Below, piece by piece: positions 49,616 through 60,880 of a DNA stretch of 64,000 nt. The stretch covers positions 620,001-684,000 of the forward strand of contig JAZKJV010004146.1 in assembly GCA_037367405.1 (NCBI GenBank), in the 5' to 3' direction. The stretch comes from Ottelia alismoides (lineage: Eukaryota; Streptophyta; Magnoliopsida; Alismatales; Hydrocharitaceae). Below the pieces are notes generated by a model, which was given only the letters and a program-made list of their open reading frames with translations, was not told the DNA's origin and did not search any database. Each line of letters begins with the position of its first letter. Position 1 is the stretch's first letter. The position numbers and the translations under genes are program-made.

Positions 49616-50723
49616 CAGGCCACCTTCAGGTGGGAAATGGACGAGTTTCTTTAGGAGATGAGGGAGATCATAAAAGGAAAGGCTGCCATACCCGCTCAGA
49701 TCGAGCCCAACTTGAATAACCTCAAAAGAAAATCTGAGCAGGTACAGTTCACAGAGACCACCACTCCTAGTGATTTTTTGGGTGACATTGCTTCATATAC
49801 ATTTGATACTTATTTTGTGTCACTTAGGAGTGATAGGATGCCAGCTGGCGGTGCCTCATCTGACGGATGACACCACAAGGATGCAGGAGCGCTAGACGAG
49901 GACGATAGCAGTACTGATGCCACTAAGGATGATGATGGTGGTGGTGTTGATGCCACCAAGAACGTTGATCCAGCCGACAGTACTGAGGCCATCGTTTCTC
50001 CAGACGTAGACGGTGGTACTGACACCACTAGATTCCCAGATGTTGAACCAAAATACGGTGCTGATGCCGCAACTTTCGATGCCATGGGTGGTACTGTGGC
50101 CACCCCTTCTATTCCACTTGTGTCACCTCCAGTTTTTGTATCTCGGGACTATTTGAGAAAGAACAAAAAAATTAATAAAGAAAAGGTTTCTTCATCTTCG
50201 AGTCTATATGTGATGATTGATGATACTTGTATGGATTCCATCCCCCCTCAGCAACATGAACCTTTTCCTAGCCCTCCATCTGAGGAAGGCCTGGCCATCC
50301 CCTTCCCTCAAGCACTCCGCTTAGCAAAGGGGAATAAAAAAAATCCAAAAAAGATTTGCAAATAGAGTTCAGCCAACAGATGATTGACAGATTCCATATC
50401 CAGCTGACTCTACAAGAGGCACTTGAGCACATCACTCTCTTCCAGAAGAACTTGAGAGAGAAGACCACTATCTGCAGGAAGAAGAGGAACCATCAGGCAT
50501 AAATCCATGTGCTGACCCGTGCCACTTGCTTCGTTATCCAGAATCGTCTGCCATCTAGGAGGCCAGATGCAAGAGATCCCTATGTCAGATGCCATATTCA
50601 TGAGAAGAGGTCCGACCGTACTCTATTAGCCAGTGACTCTTCCATCAACCTCCTTCTAGCAGCTTTACTCGACCAATTCGAGTTTGTCCCTCTTCTACAT
50701 AGCAAGACAGTCCTTCAGTTTGC
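49616..50723 (+). pseudogene. Athila-like gag-protease linker and protease, truncated by insertion
   Basis: After a Thr/Asp/Gly-rich linker with GGTD-type repeats (49870-50100), the frame matches the start of the - strand pol: MIDRFHIQLTLQEAL, LTRATCFVIQNRLPS, DPYVRCHI. The protease active site, DSG in the intact copy, reads LLASDSSINLL here, so the catalytic aspartate is gone. A TAA interrupts at 50500. Coding stops at VLQFA where the - strand element is inserted (50723/50724); the rest must lie beyond the window's right edge. Confidence 0.85.
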
Positions 50724-53700
50724 TGATAAGCGACTAAATGACAGAGGTAAAGGTACTGAATTAGGTCGTTGCGACCTCTATCACTCAGAGTCACTCAATC
50801 AAGAAAAATATCGAACCGCGAAAGAAATCAGAAATCAAAACACGAAGTGCGCGGTCCTAGCTATGAGATTAACCTGGTATAGCTCCCAGGGTCGAACACA
50901 AGGAGCACGGGTTGGCCTAGGGCCTACGAAGTAGTAAAAAGAAAATAAAATAAAAGAAAAGTGTTTTTTTAGTGGTTTTTAATAATTTTTATATTTTTTT
51001 GGATTTTTAAAATATGAAGAAAATAAAAGAAAGCAAAATCAAGCCAACTTAAGCAATTTATTTAACACAACAAAAATCAAGCAAAAATTCAAGAAAAATG
51101 GTTTTTATGTTTTTTAGGTTTTTTACTATTTTTGGTGAATTTTTGGTAATTTTCTAATGTATATTTTATTTTCTAAAAATCAAACAGTGCTAAAAAGAAA
51201 GGGTACTGTCCAGCAAGGCCCAAAACCCAAAGATAAAATATCTAAGGATCTCAGAGGGCCCTGGAGGTAATTTTCCTGTATTCTAGAGAAAATAAGGAAA
51301 ATTTGGGCACCACGATTATTGTTTTTGGTTTTTTAGATTATTTATTATAATTTTTATAAGATTTTAGGTGTTTTTCAATTTTTAGGGTTTTTACTCAATG
51401 AAAAATAGCCAAAATTGGCTAGAAAATCAAACAACACTCAAAGAACAGTAACTAATTTTTTTAGAATTTTTGGGGGTGATTTTATATTTTTTTGGGATTT
51501 TTAAACCTAGACAGTAGCTAAAATAGGTGTTTTTGAATTTTTAAAAATACTAAATAAAATCAAAAATGTCCTCAAAAATCCGTAAAATTCCTACACCATG
51601 GCAGGAGCCATGTGTCAAAATCTCATTGGATTTGGAGGTGATTTGATATTTTATTCAAAAATGACAAAAGCAACAGGGCACAGGGACCTTTCTGCAATTA
51701 ATATAAAGTTCTGGGTCCCTGGAATAACAACCCTAGAAAGTAGAGGTATAGGAGTGCAAATAACCCTCCAGGCCACGCACGATACGCGTGACTCAGGCCT
51801 GGAAGGACTAAATTGCAATTCCTATTTTTAAAAATATGAAACGCAACAGGGCAAAAACGCAGGGCCAAAGATGCAAAAACACCAGATAATCACGTGTCGA
51901 TGCACGTGTCCACAATAGGCAGGGGCATAAATGCAATTCTCATAAACCAGAAGGTCCACAGTGCAAATTTCACAAAAACAAAAGAACTAAACTACTTATT
52001 TACAGGATTAAAAACTAAATGCATAAAGTAAAGGGGCCTACAGATAATTTACCCCTTTATTAATGTCGAGGGGCGGATGCGCGACGCGTGGCGGATTGGA
52101 TGAACGTGATGGCGCGCCGCAAACCCAAAGGACCCCTCGGCACGATCCGACGGCTGGTGTGTGTCCACGTGGAAGATCGGACGAAGGAGCTGCGACGTGG
52201 GTCTTCGAAGAGAACCGGGCTCGGATCGGATGGTCGAGGTGCAGCCACGTGGCTTAACCTCGCAGCTCAACGGTGATGATCGACCCCAGGGAAGATCTGA
52301 TGGTCCGTGCTGCTCCAATAGATGAACGGGCGTGATGAGAACTGGAGCTCGAGGCCGATCTGACGGTGGACGAAGGACCTGGAGGAACTGGCGGCCGGCG
52401 AGCTTCGCCGGCCCTCTGCGTGTGCTGGAGTCCTCGTCCGGTGCTCAGGAGGTGCTAGAAAGCTTCTCCATAACGCTCCGCACCTGTTGCACTGCTCCGA
52501 TGAAGGCTGGGAGCTCCGGAGAGTTCTGGCGACGTGAACCACCTGGAGCTACTGTGCTCTGAAGCTCCGACCTCCAGATGAGGTCGATGGACCTGAAGAC
52601 CTGCACAGCAAGAAAGAGGGGTCGAGGGCAAACTGCCTCGACCCATCAGAGCGGGCGGAAATTGAACGGTGAGGCGGAGTGGAGGGTCTCCGGCGAGCGG
52701 CGGCGGGAGGAGACCCGTAACCCTGCTCCGGGACGAGCCAGGGGGAGTGGAGGGGCGGAGCAGGTGGCGAGGAAGCTGGCGGAGGTGGTGGCGTAGTCGG
52801 ATGGTCGGATGGGTAGACGGAGACGGCAAATGGCAGCGGCGGAGCTAAGACTACTGAAATGCGAAAAACCTAAAGCTACACTAATCTAATGGCTAAAGAG
52901 TCTACCTGATGGGCGCATTCGACTGGGCTGGAGCCGAGGAGGCTCCCGGTCGTTGCCTCAAGGGGTCGTCGAGCTCCCCGAGGCTCAGGCTCCGGTCGGG
53001 TGGCGGAGCACGGCGGCGCGAAGCAGCCGGATCGATGGTCGGCCACCTCCTCCTCGCTGCAACAGGTGCAATCGCGAGCTGTCACCTCGGTGATTGCTCT
53101 GGAGGTCACGGGAATGAGAATGGGGAGCCAAAGATGGCGTGAATAGGTCTCCGGTGACGACACTAAATAGTGCGGAAGGTCCGAGAAGGAAGAGGTCGGG
53201 CGAGCAGCACGGATCTCGGATCCTCTAAACCCACCCCGGGCGAGGGTCCTGAACGATCGGAGAGCAATCGGAGCCCGGGGTTTGGGTAAATGGCGGCCGG
53301 GTTAGGCGGGTGGAAAATGTTGAAATCGGGTCGGGCGCAACATACCCGGCTCTGGTGGTCCTGGGGGGAGAGTTGACCGGGGGTCAACAATCCCCCGTGG
53401 ACCAATCAGAGCCCGCCATGCAATAATTGTTTATTTGATTTTTTTGGGCCTTTAAATGGCCGAATTTTCAAAAACTTAAAACATGAAATATTTTTGTTTT
53501 AATTTTTTCTATTTTTTTGTGATTTTTAATTAATTTTTGGAAATTAAAATAAGGTATATACGATATAGGTCTATACATAGGTATATGTACTATATAGGGT
53601 TTTTGATTTTTGATTTTTAATTAGTTATTTTTATACATTTTTATTCCCATTTTATATTTTATTTATTTAAAGGATAAAATGAGGAATACAAGGCTATTTT

Positions 53701-54361
53701 TATTTTATTTTTATTATTTTTATACATAGGTTAAATAATTAGTTATGTACAATTATATACATGGTATATGTACAAGATATTTTTGTATTTTTAATTTTGT
53801 AATTTTTATTTGATTTTTGTTTTGTTTCTTTTTATTTATTTTATTTACAATATATACCATAGAATATTTACAAAAAGTTTTGGAGATAAAGAAATTTATT
53901 TACAAGGTGAAATAAATAAAAGGGTAATGATCTATGCACATGGTGAAAGGTTCTTTTTGGATTTTTGATTTTTTTTTAAATTTTTATTTTGTTTTTAATA
54001 GCTTTTAAATATATATAAAATATATAAAAACATATTTTTGGTTGAGGAAAATATTATTTTATTTATTTACAAATATATACATGTGTGAGCCCCTATCTCC
54101 CTCTACTTGGCTTTTATGCGGTCAGGCCCATGCTGAGCCCTCCCTTGGGTTAGGTTGCTCAATATTTATTCTAAATATTTCCCTCTTTTTTTCTTTTTCA
54201 TCTTTATTCTTTTATTTTTGCACAAAAACAATGCTAATTATCTATATTTACAAACATGCATGCTTTTGCTAACTTTTCCTATTTACACATATCTACATGC
54301 ATTTGCATAGGTTTTTGTAGCTAAAATATAAGAATAAAGAGTGATGAATGGGTATTCATCA
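50724..54361 (-). repeat. 3' LTR, copy C (3638 bp)
   Basis: On the - strand it starts TGATGAATACCCATTCATCA, a perfect 8-bp hairpin around ACCC, and ends GTCGCTTATCA. GC-rich block at about 52040-53420 between A/T-rich shoulders. The opening and closing sequences match copies A, B and the partial copy at 62551. Open frames inside, such as 51598-51831 with its duplicate at 63428-63661, are LTR sequence, not genes. Confidence 0.93.
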
Positions 54362-54373
54362 CCCCCCTATACT
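54362..54373 (-). promoter_or_regulatory. Polypurine tract next to the 3' LTR
   Basis: On the - strand AGTATAGGGGGG abuts the LTR start TGATGAAT, the site that primes plus-strand DNA synthesis. Confidence 0.85.
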
Positions 54374-56446
54374 ATACTTTGCTAGTCCCTTAGCAAACAC
54401 TTATTTGAAAAAGAAGTGAAAAAGAAAGAAAAAGAAAAAGAAAAAGAGAATGTACACGGATCAAGGTTGATTATTAAACTTGCCTTCGTTAAATTGAGGT
54501 ATGGAGCTCAATCAGATCTTTGGATTATTAATGTGTCGGAACCTTATTTAGACTTAAGCTCAAAACCTAACAGCCTCTAAGTTCCACTATTCTATAACCA
54601 AGACTCCTCAATGCTCCAGATCAGAACAAGTCATCAATCACAAACCCTGAAGACCATGAATCTTTTCTTGTCCTGTGAAAGTGAGGTCTAAGCTCTCCAC
54701 CTCAGAAATGGCAACTTGACAACCCTCCCCAACAAGGTAACTCTATGACCTCAATCTGGCCACTCTTTCCTCGAGGAGCGGGGTATTCCCTTCTAAGTTC
54801 AAGTACAACCGGCTCAAGAAGAGGGGGAAGAAGAGAATGGGTCAAGGCCAGTGTAGCCAAGTACCCTTGGGAGCTTGACCAGTGTAGCCAAGTCTCCCTG
54901 CTGCAAGCTACAACAGGTGGATCATGAAACCAAGCTTTGCTTATTGCACTTATATACATACTCCGGTGGGATTATCATTTTCTCTCAGACCCACCACTTT
55001 TTTGGAGTTCATTTCTTTTTGCACTTTTTTTTTCGAGTGCATCTATACAATATGTACATGTGCAGCATATATACAAGGAGTTTTTCCTCTTGAGCCAGTA
55101 GACTATCCCTCTTTTGAAGCTTTATTGCAACCCACAACTCCCGTCGTTAGACCTCATGGCAACCAGACCAAGTTGAGATGCACTTCCTTCACTAAATGAA
55201 GAAGAGAGGTTCCGCCTAGAAGTACTACCCTCATATGCTACCCCAAGCCAAGGAAGACTGCCTCCTCACCACCTCATCCGTAGAGAGCTCGGTGCATAGT
55301 GCGGTCGTCCAAGTAAAGCCATAATCTATATGAGTCATGTGTTGTTGTTAAGTGCTCTACTTAGGCTCATTGAGATGACATGTGATCATAGCCTAGTGGA
55401 CCCAAAGAATTAAGTCACCATGGACCTGAAAAGCCTTAAACCTAAGCCCTATAAGGTTCCTCTTAGAATTAGGTGGATTAAGATCTTAATCAAGCTCCAT
55501 TTCTCAATTTGATTCCGGGCTAGTTTAAATGTCAACTATCATCCAGAAAAACTATATACAAATGTACAAAAAGATGCTTATTTACACAAATTTTTACAAT
55601 CATGCAAAATTTTTGAAAAATGTTTTGAAATCATGAATGATGATGCATGAAGTGCAAGTTTTGCAAAAAGATATTTACACACATTTACACAAGATTTTTG
55701 CAAACTTTTGATTTTTCAAAACATTTTGGAAAAATTTTGTACTATATACATAATTTTGATACAAAAATATTTACACAAGCTTTACACACAAAAGATTTTT
55801 GAAATCATTTTTACAAAAATAATTTGTACAATAGCTATGTATGTGCAAATAAAAGAAGATTATGTACATGAAAAAATTTTAATTTTTGTGGTTTTTAGCC
55901 ATTTTTATTTATTAACACACTCACACAAAGTACGAGTTATGGCTACAGTATATATGAAATATGTATACACCCCCCTATACTTAGCTCGAACGATGTCCTC
56001 AGAGTCAAGAGCGATGAAGAAGACATAACTCGTGCTATGTATAGGGAAGTGAAAAGGAAGGCTATACAAAAGGAAATGAAAAGTCAAGAGGAACTCGGGT
56101 CTTCCCCCTATACTTAGGATCAAGTAATCCTAAGTATAGCAGGCTGTACACGGAGGGAAAACCGAGTGGAGAATGTACAGGGTCTACCCCCCCTATACTT
56201 AGGGTGAAATGCCCCTAAGTATAGGCAGCAAAACAAGGGTAGACAGAAACAAAAGAAATACCCGAAAGGTCTCACATCCCCCCTATACTTAGGGTAAAGT
56301 ATACCCTAAGTATAACATAATCATAAGATGGAGAAAGGGGTGTGGGACTAAAGAATGTGCTGATATGGACATCTGGATCTATGTACAGCGGAGGATCAGT
56401 AAAGCTCAGGCGTGAGATGCATTAGATGTGAGTCAAAGACCACATC
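54374..56446 (-). other. Non-coding tail between integrase and 3' LTR
   Basis: No env-like or other gene is recognisable. Low-complexity TTTTGAAA/TTTACAC repeats fill 55540-55870. Nearer the integrase gene are four more polypurine-like motifs, three of them as hairpins (listed separately). Confidence 0.6.
55970..56313 (-). repeat. Array of CTAAGTATAGGGGG motifs and hairpins
   Basis: CCCCC(C)TATACTTAG occurs at 55970-55984, 56104-56117, 56187-56202 and 56277-56293 on the + strand. The last three are each followed within about 10 bases by the inverse (CCTAAGTATAG), giving hairpins such as CTATACTTAGG/CCTAAGTATAG. Every G-rich strand has the polarity of the true polypurine tract at 54362. Confidence 0.85.
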
Positions 56447-57787
56447 TCACGTAAAATGAATAGGGGCAAGATCAGCGACCCGCGGCTCATGATCTAGAAA
56501 TGGCTTGAGCCGCTGGCCGTTCACTCGGAAGGTACTCTCAGAAGACAACTCAGATATGTCGATGCTACCGTTGTCGTGTACCTTCCGAACCAGATAAGGT
56601 CCTTTCCATTTGCTCTGTAGCTTCCCTGGAAATAATCTAAGCCTCGCATCAAACAGCCATACTCTCTGTCCAATCTCAAAATGCTTGTGGCTGATATGAG
56701 AATCATGCCACTCCTTGACTTTCTCCTTATAATGTAGGCTGCTTGAGAAAGCTGCATCTCTAAGATCCTCCAGGGCAGCTAGCTCTGCCCTCCTCTGGTC
56801 TCCTATACCATCTGGATCCATAAGTATGTCTGTAACTGCCCAAAGTGACTTGTGCCTCAGCTCAACAGGTAAATGGCATGGCTTGCCATATACGAGGAGA
56901 AAGGGAGATGTGCCCAAAGGTGTCTTGAAAGACGTCCTATATGCCCACAAGACCGAGTCCAATAGCTGTGACCAATCCTTTCGGTCAGGGCGGACGACTT
57001 TCTGCAGAATAGTCTTGATCTCCCTATTCGACACTTCGGCCAGACCATTCGTCTGTGGATGGTATGGTGTAGCAACACGATGGTCTATGCCGAACTCGCT
57101 AGCAAGTGCCTTCACCTGGTCGTTGATGAAGTGAGATCCCCCATCAGAAATAAGAACTCGTGGAACCCCGAACCGCGTGATGATATGCTTCCTCAAAAAT
57201 CTGCAAACTGTCCTCGCATCAGCGGCTCGGGCGGGGATAGCCTCCACCCAACGACTCACATAATCTACGGCCAACAAAATGTACTCAAATCCCTGACTCT
57301 TAGGGAATGGACCCATGAAATCGATGCCCCATGCGTCAAAAACCTCACAGAAGTGAATGGGCTGCATCGGCATCATATCACGCTGTCCACAAGTGCCCAT
57401 CCTCTGACAGTCAGTACACCTCTTCACGAACTCATCTGAGTCCTTGAAGAGGGTAGGCCACCACAAGCCGGATTGGAGCACTTTCTATGCCGTTCTCCTC
57501 CCAGAATGATGTCCCCCTGCCTCAAGCTTGTGGCAGTAAGTGAGGACGCTATGGTGTTCCTCCTGAGGAATACACCGACGCCAGACGCTATCCCCTCCTT
57601 CGTGGTAAAGGATGGGATCCTCCCATTGGTAAGACTTGGCCTTCGCTAGGAAGGTCTCAAGCCTCTGCCTGGGCTAATCTTGTGGGACTTTCCTAGCAAC
57701 GAGAAAGTTCACAATATCGGCGTACCATGGGAGCGAGGCGATAGCAAGGATCGCCTCGTCTGGGAAGGTATCTCGGATAGGATCAAT
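56447..57787 (-). pseudogene. Athila-like integrase (frame split by TAG stops)
   Basis: It continues the pol frame after a TAG at 57788-57790. The zinc domain is H-KLEAGGHH-SGRRTA followed by CTDCQ (about 57540-57410). The core has D in WGIDFMGPF, D in LISDGGSHF and E in NGLAEVSNREIK, with 35 residues between the last two, the D,D-35-E pattern of retroviral-type integrases. The C-terminal part has SLHYKEKVKEWHD and WLFDARLRLFPGKLQSKW. Two more TAGs lie upstream of the core, after VPQD (near 57676) and after GRRTA (near 57485); from 57481 to the natural stop the 344-codon frame is open. The catalytic residues are intact, so loss of function comes from the stops only. Confidence 0.9.
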
Positions 57788-60697
57788 CTACTCAGTCTCC
57801 TCAGGCTGCTCTAATCGGGATAGGTGATCCGCCACCACATTCTTGACTCCAGGCTTATCCTTGATCTCAATGTCGAACTCCTGGAGTAGAAGGATCCATC
57901 TAGTCAGTCTGGCCTTGGCATCCTTCTTTGCCATGAGGTACCTGATGGCGGTGTGATCTGTAAACAAAGTCACTCTAGATCCAATGATATATGATCTAAA
58001 CTTATCCAGGGCAAACACTACGGCTAGCATCTCCTTCTCTGTGACTGTATAATTCCGCTGGGCAGAATCCAATGTGCGGCTAGCGTAGTGTATAGCAAAT
58101 GGCACTCCATCCCTCCTCTGTCCCAGCACTGCCCCTACGGCAAAATCGGAGGCGTCCGTCATGATCTCGAATGGGAGAGACCAATCAGGCGGCTGGAGGA
58201 CAGGAGCCTCAATCACGTACTGCTGGAGAGTAGCAAACGACGAAAGACACTTGTCATCGACAAGGAACTCGGTGTCTTTCATCAAGAGGTCGGTCAACGG
58301 TCGGGCAATCCTGCTAAAATCATGAATGAATCTCCTGTAAAATCCAACGTGCCCCAGAAATGACCGTAACTGCCTCAGATTGGACGACGGTGTGAGTTTC
58401 CTAATGACATCAACCTTGGCCGGATCAACCTCCATGCCCCTGTTGGAGATGATGTGGCCAAGCACCGTCCCTTGAGTCACCATGAAGTGACTCTTCTCCC
58501 AAGATAGCACCAAGTGATACTCAATACATCGCTGGAGTACTCGGTCTAGGCAGTCAAGACAGGAGTCGAATCCGTCGCCATAGACCGAGAAATCGTCCAT
58601 GAAGACCTCAAGGCACTCCCCTACCATGTCCGAGAATATCGACATCATGCACCTCTGAAAAGTCGCAGGGGCGTTGCATAGCCCGAATGGCATGCGTCGA
58701 AAAGCGTATGTGCCGAAGGGACAGGTAAAGGTGGTCTTCTCCTGATCCTCAGGAGCGATGGCCACTTGGTTGTAGCCCGAGTACCCATCCAGGAAGCAAT
58801 AATGGCTCTTCCCTGCCAGTCTCTCAATGATCTGGTCAATAAAAGGTAGGGGGAAATGGTCCTTCTTGGTGGCTTGGTTGAGTCTCCTGTAGTCAACACA
58901 AACCCTCCAAGAGGTGGGTACTCGTGTAGCAATCTCCTCTCCCGACTCACTGATCACAGTCGTGATGCCCGTCTTCTTGGGCACCACATGCAAGGGGCTG
59001 ACCCACTTGGAGTCGGAAATGGGATAAATAAAACCTGCTCCCCACCACTTCGATATTTCCTTCATGACAACCTCTCTCAGATTGGGGTTCAGACGCCGCT
59101 GGAACTCACGCGACGGCTTCGCCCCATCCTCGAGATAGATATGGTGGGAGCACACTGATGGACTAATCCCATGGAGATCTGCTATGCTCCATCCGATCGC
59201 CTTGCGGTTCTTTTCAAGAACCCCCATCAAACGGGATTCCTGCTCTCCAGTCAACTCGGCGGAGATGATGACTGGGTACATCTCTGGATCGCCCGCAAGG
59301 AATCGATACTTCAGCGAAGTAGGGAGCGGCTTCAGCTCTGGAATACTGGGTGCCGGCAAATCTGGCTGTGGAAGAAACTGAGTGAACGCTGCAAGGTCGG
59401 CCAAATCTGCCTGGGAAAGTGAAAGTGTACTCTCGCAAACTGGATCGGGAGAAGGCTTCTCAACTGCACTGTCTCTGCTCGGCTCTGCATCTACCTCCTC
59501 CTCATCAATAGGCTCAGATGGACTCAAGTCTGGCATCTGATCATAGCAATCGGCCCAATCAGACTCTGAATCCGAGGGATCTGCATCAGAATCGGTGGCA
59601 TCAGTACCACCAGAAAACAAGGTGGCATCAGCACCACCATCACAAATCATCGTGCTGCGATCAAGGACCGGCTCTGCTGCCGCAATGGTATCCTGAACCA
59701 GGTCTGTGCTCTCCAGACTCTCCTCTGCTGTCATCTCTGCATCAGCTGTGTCTGAAAGTGAGAGGGTGGTCTGTGTCTCAAGGTCTGCCCAAGCTGCCTC
59801 ATCATCTGTGATCACAAAATCACAGTCCTGGTGGATGTCTGGCTCTGCGTCTGTCAGCTGCTCTGAATCGGTACTCGCATCTGAGCGGGATCTGAATCTA
59901 GCTCTATAGTCCTTGACCGTCTCTATTTGTATACTCTCGCCCTGGACACGAAAGTACACCTTCCCGCTATCATGATCAGTCACCGCCTTGGCTGTGGCCA
60001 AGAACGGACGACCAAGGATGATGGGGGTATCGGTCACCGACTCAGGGATCTCCCTGTCCAACACTATGAAGTCCATGGGGAATTGCAGACCCTGAATCGT
60101 GACGATAACGTCTCGTAATAACCCCTTCGGCCTCTTGACAGATCGATCAGCGAACTGAAGGACTGTCCTGCTCTGTCGAAGAGTGCCCAACTCGAAGCGG
60201 TCGAGAAGGGCTGCCGGAAGAAGATTAATCGACGATCCGCTATCTAGAAGAGTACGGTCGAACCACTGCTCACTAATCTGGCATCTGACATACGGGGCCC
60301 CTGAATCTGGCCTCTTGGCTGGCAGTCGGTTCTGGATCGCAAAGCACGTGGCTTTGGTCAGCACATGTATCTCTGAAGTGTGGTTCCCCCTCCTCCTCCT
60401 GACGGTAGTCCTCTCTCTCAAAGATCTCTGGAGAAGGGGGATGTTCTGCAAAGCCTCCTGGAGGGTCAGCTGGATATGGAATCGGTCTATCATGCTCCGG
60501 CTGAACTCCTCAAACTCTCTCTTTTTTGGATCATTTTTCTTCCCCTTCCCCATCTGAAGGGCTCTAGGGAAGGGGATCACTGGGTCCTTCTCAGATGAAG
60601 GACTAGGAAAAGGTCTAAGCGGTTCAAGGACCGGATCCACACATACATCACGCACCACAGTGGGACCAGAAGAAAATAAACCTTTCCCTTTATTCAT
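57788..60697 (-). CDS. Athila-like Pol: protease, reverse transcriptase, RNase H (969 codons)
   Basis: One open frame. Residues 1-110 form a linker (MIDRFHIQLTLQEAL at 69-83). The aspartic protease is at about 112-260 with LLDSGSS at 150-156 and IILGRPFL at 226-233. An acidic Ser/Asp/Glu-rich spacer fills about 270-455 and includes two GG(A/T)DAT repeats. RT spans about 480-790, with FLDGYSGYNQ (motif A, 635-644), RMPFGLCNAPATFQ and VFMDDFSVYG (catalytic FMDD, 699-702). RNase H has TDASDFAVGAVLGQ (847-860), TVTEKE (884-889) and LFTDHTA (911-917). All catalytic residues are present. The ATG chosen is internal to the original gag-pol frame, since readable codons with GGTDAT continue upstream. 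The frame ends in TAG and the integrase follows in the same frame. Confidence 0.93.
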   Translation of the reverse strand: MNKGKGLFSSGPTVVRDVCVDPVLEPLRPFPSPSSEKDPVIPFPRALQMGKGKKNDPKKREFEEFSRSMIDRFHIQLTLQEALQNIPLLQRSLRERTTVRRRRGNHTSEIHVLTKATCFAIQNRLPAKRPDSGAPYVRCQISEQWFDRTLLDSGSSINLLPAALLDRFELGTLRQSRTVLQFADRSVKRPKGLLRDVIVTIQGLQFPMDFIVLDREIPESVTDTPIILGRPFLATAKAVTDHDSGKVYFRVQGESIQIETVKDYRARFRSRSDASTDSEQLTDAEPDIHQDCDFVITDDEAAWADLETQTTLSLSDTADAEMTAEESLESTDLVQDTIAAAEPVLDRSTMICDGGADATLFSGGTDATDSDADPSDSESDWADCYDQMPDLSPSEPIDEEEVDAEPSRDSAVEKPSPDPVCESTLSLSQADLADLAAFTQFLPQPDLPAPSIPELKPLPTSLKYRFLAGDPEMYPVIISAELTGEQESRLMGVLEKNRKAIGWSIADLHGISPSVCSHHIYLEDGAKPSREFQRRLNPNLREVVMKEISKWWGAGFIYPISDSKWVSPLHVVPKKTGITTVISESGEEIATRVPTSWRVCVDYRRLNQATKKDHFPLPFIDQIIERLAGKSHYCFLDGYSGYNQVAIAPEDQEKTTFTCPFGTYAFRRMPFGLCNAPATFQRCMMSIFSDMVGECLEVFMDDFSVYGDGFDSCLDCLDRVLQRCIEYHLVLSWEKSHFMVTQGTVLGHIISNRGMEVDPAKVDVIRKLTPSSNLRQLRSFLGHVGFYRRFIHDFSRIARPLTDLLMKDTEFLVDDKCLSSFATLQQYVIEAPVLQPPDWSLPFEIMTDASDFAVGAVLGQRRDGVPFAIHYASRTLDSAQRNYTVTEKEMLAVVFALDKFRSYIIGSRVTLFTDHTAIRYLMAKKDAKARLTRWILLLQEFDIEIKDKPGVKNVVADHLSRLEQPEETE

Positions 60698-60880
60698 AGC
60701 AGAATTCTGAGATACATGGACACGAGGAAAAACATCAGCTCTCTCTCTAAAACACTGGTGGCCTCAGTACCACCACGGGCTGGCTGCTCTGCTACTGCTG
60801 GAAGATGTCGCGCGGCATCAGTACCGCGAGCTGGCTCGGCTGCATGGGTGGCATCAGTACCACCTCCTAGATCTGGTGAA
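60698..60880 (-). pseudogene. Remaining gag-pol linker of the - strand element
   Basis: Upstream of the pol ATG the same protein region can be read as GGTDATHAAEPARGTDAARHLPAV and GGTEATSVLERE, matching the GGTD-rich linker of the + strand relative (49870-50100). A GAGAGAGAG run near 60738 shifts the frame. The homology ends at 60880, where LTR sequence begins. Confidence 0.7.

Noticed and set aside
51598..51831. 77-codon frame present identically at 63428-63661
   Set aside because: The duplication is explained by the two LTRs of one element; no independent sign of coding.
52876..53163. 95-codon frame, nearly repeated at 61060-61347
   Set aside because: It lies in the GC-rich LTR block and is duplicated only because the U3 fragment is duplicated.
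57059..57439. 126-codon + strand frame over the integrase gene
   Set aside because: Antisense shadow of the integrase coding sequence.
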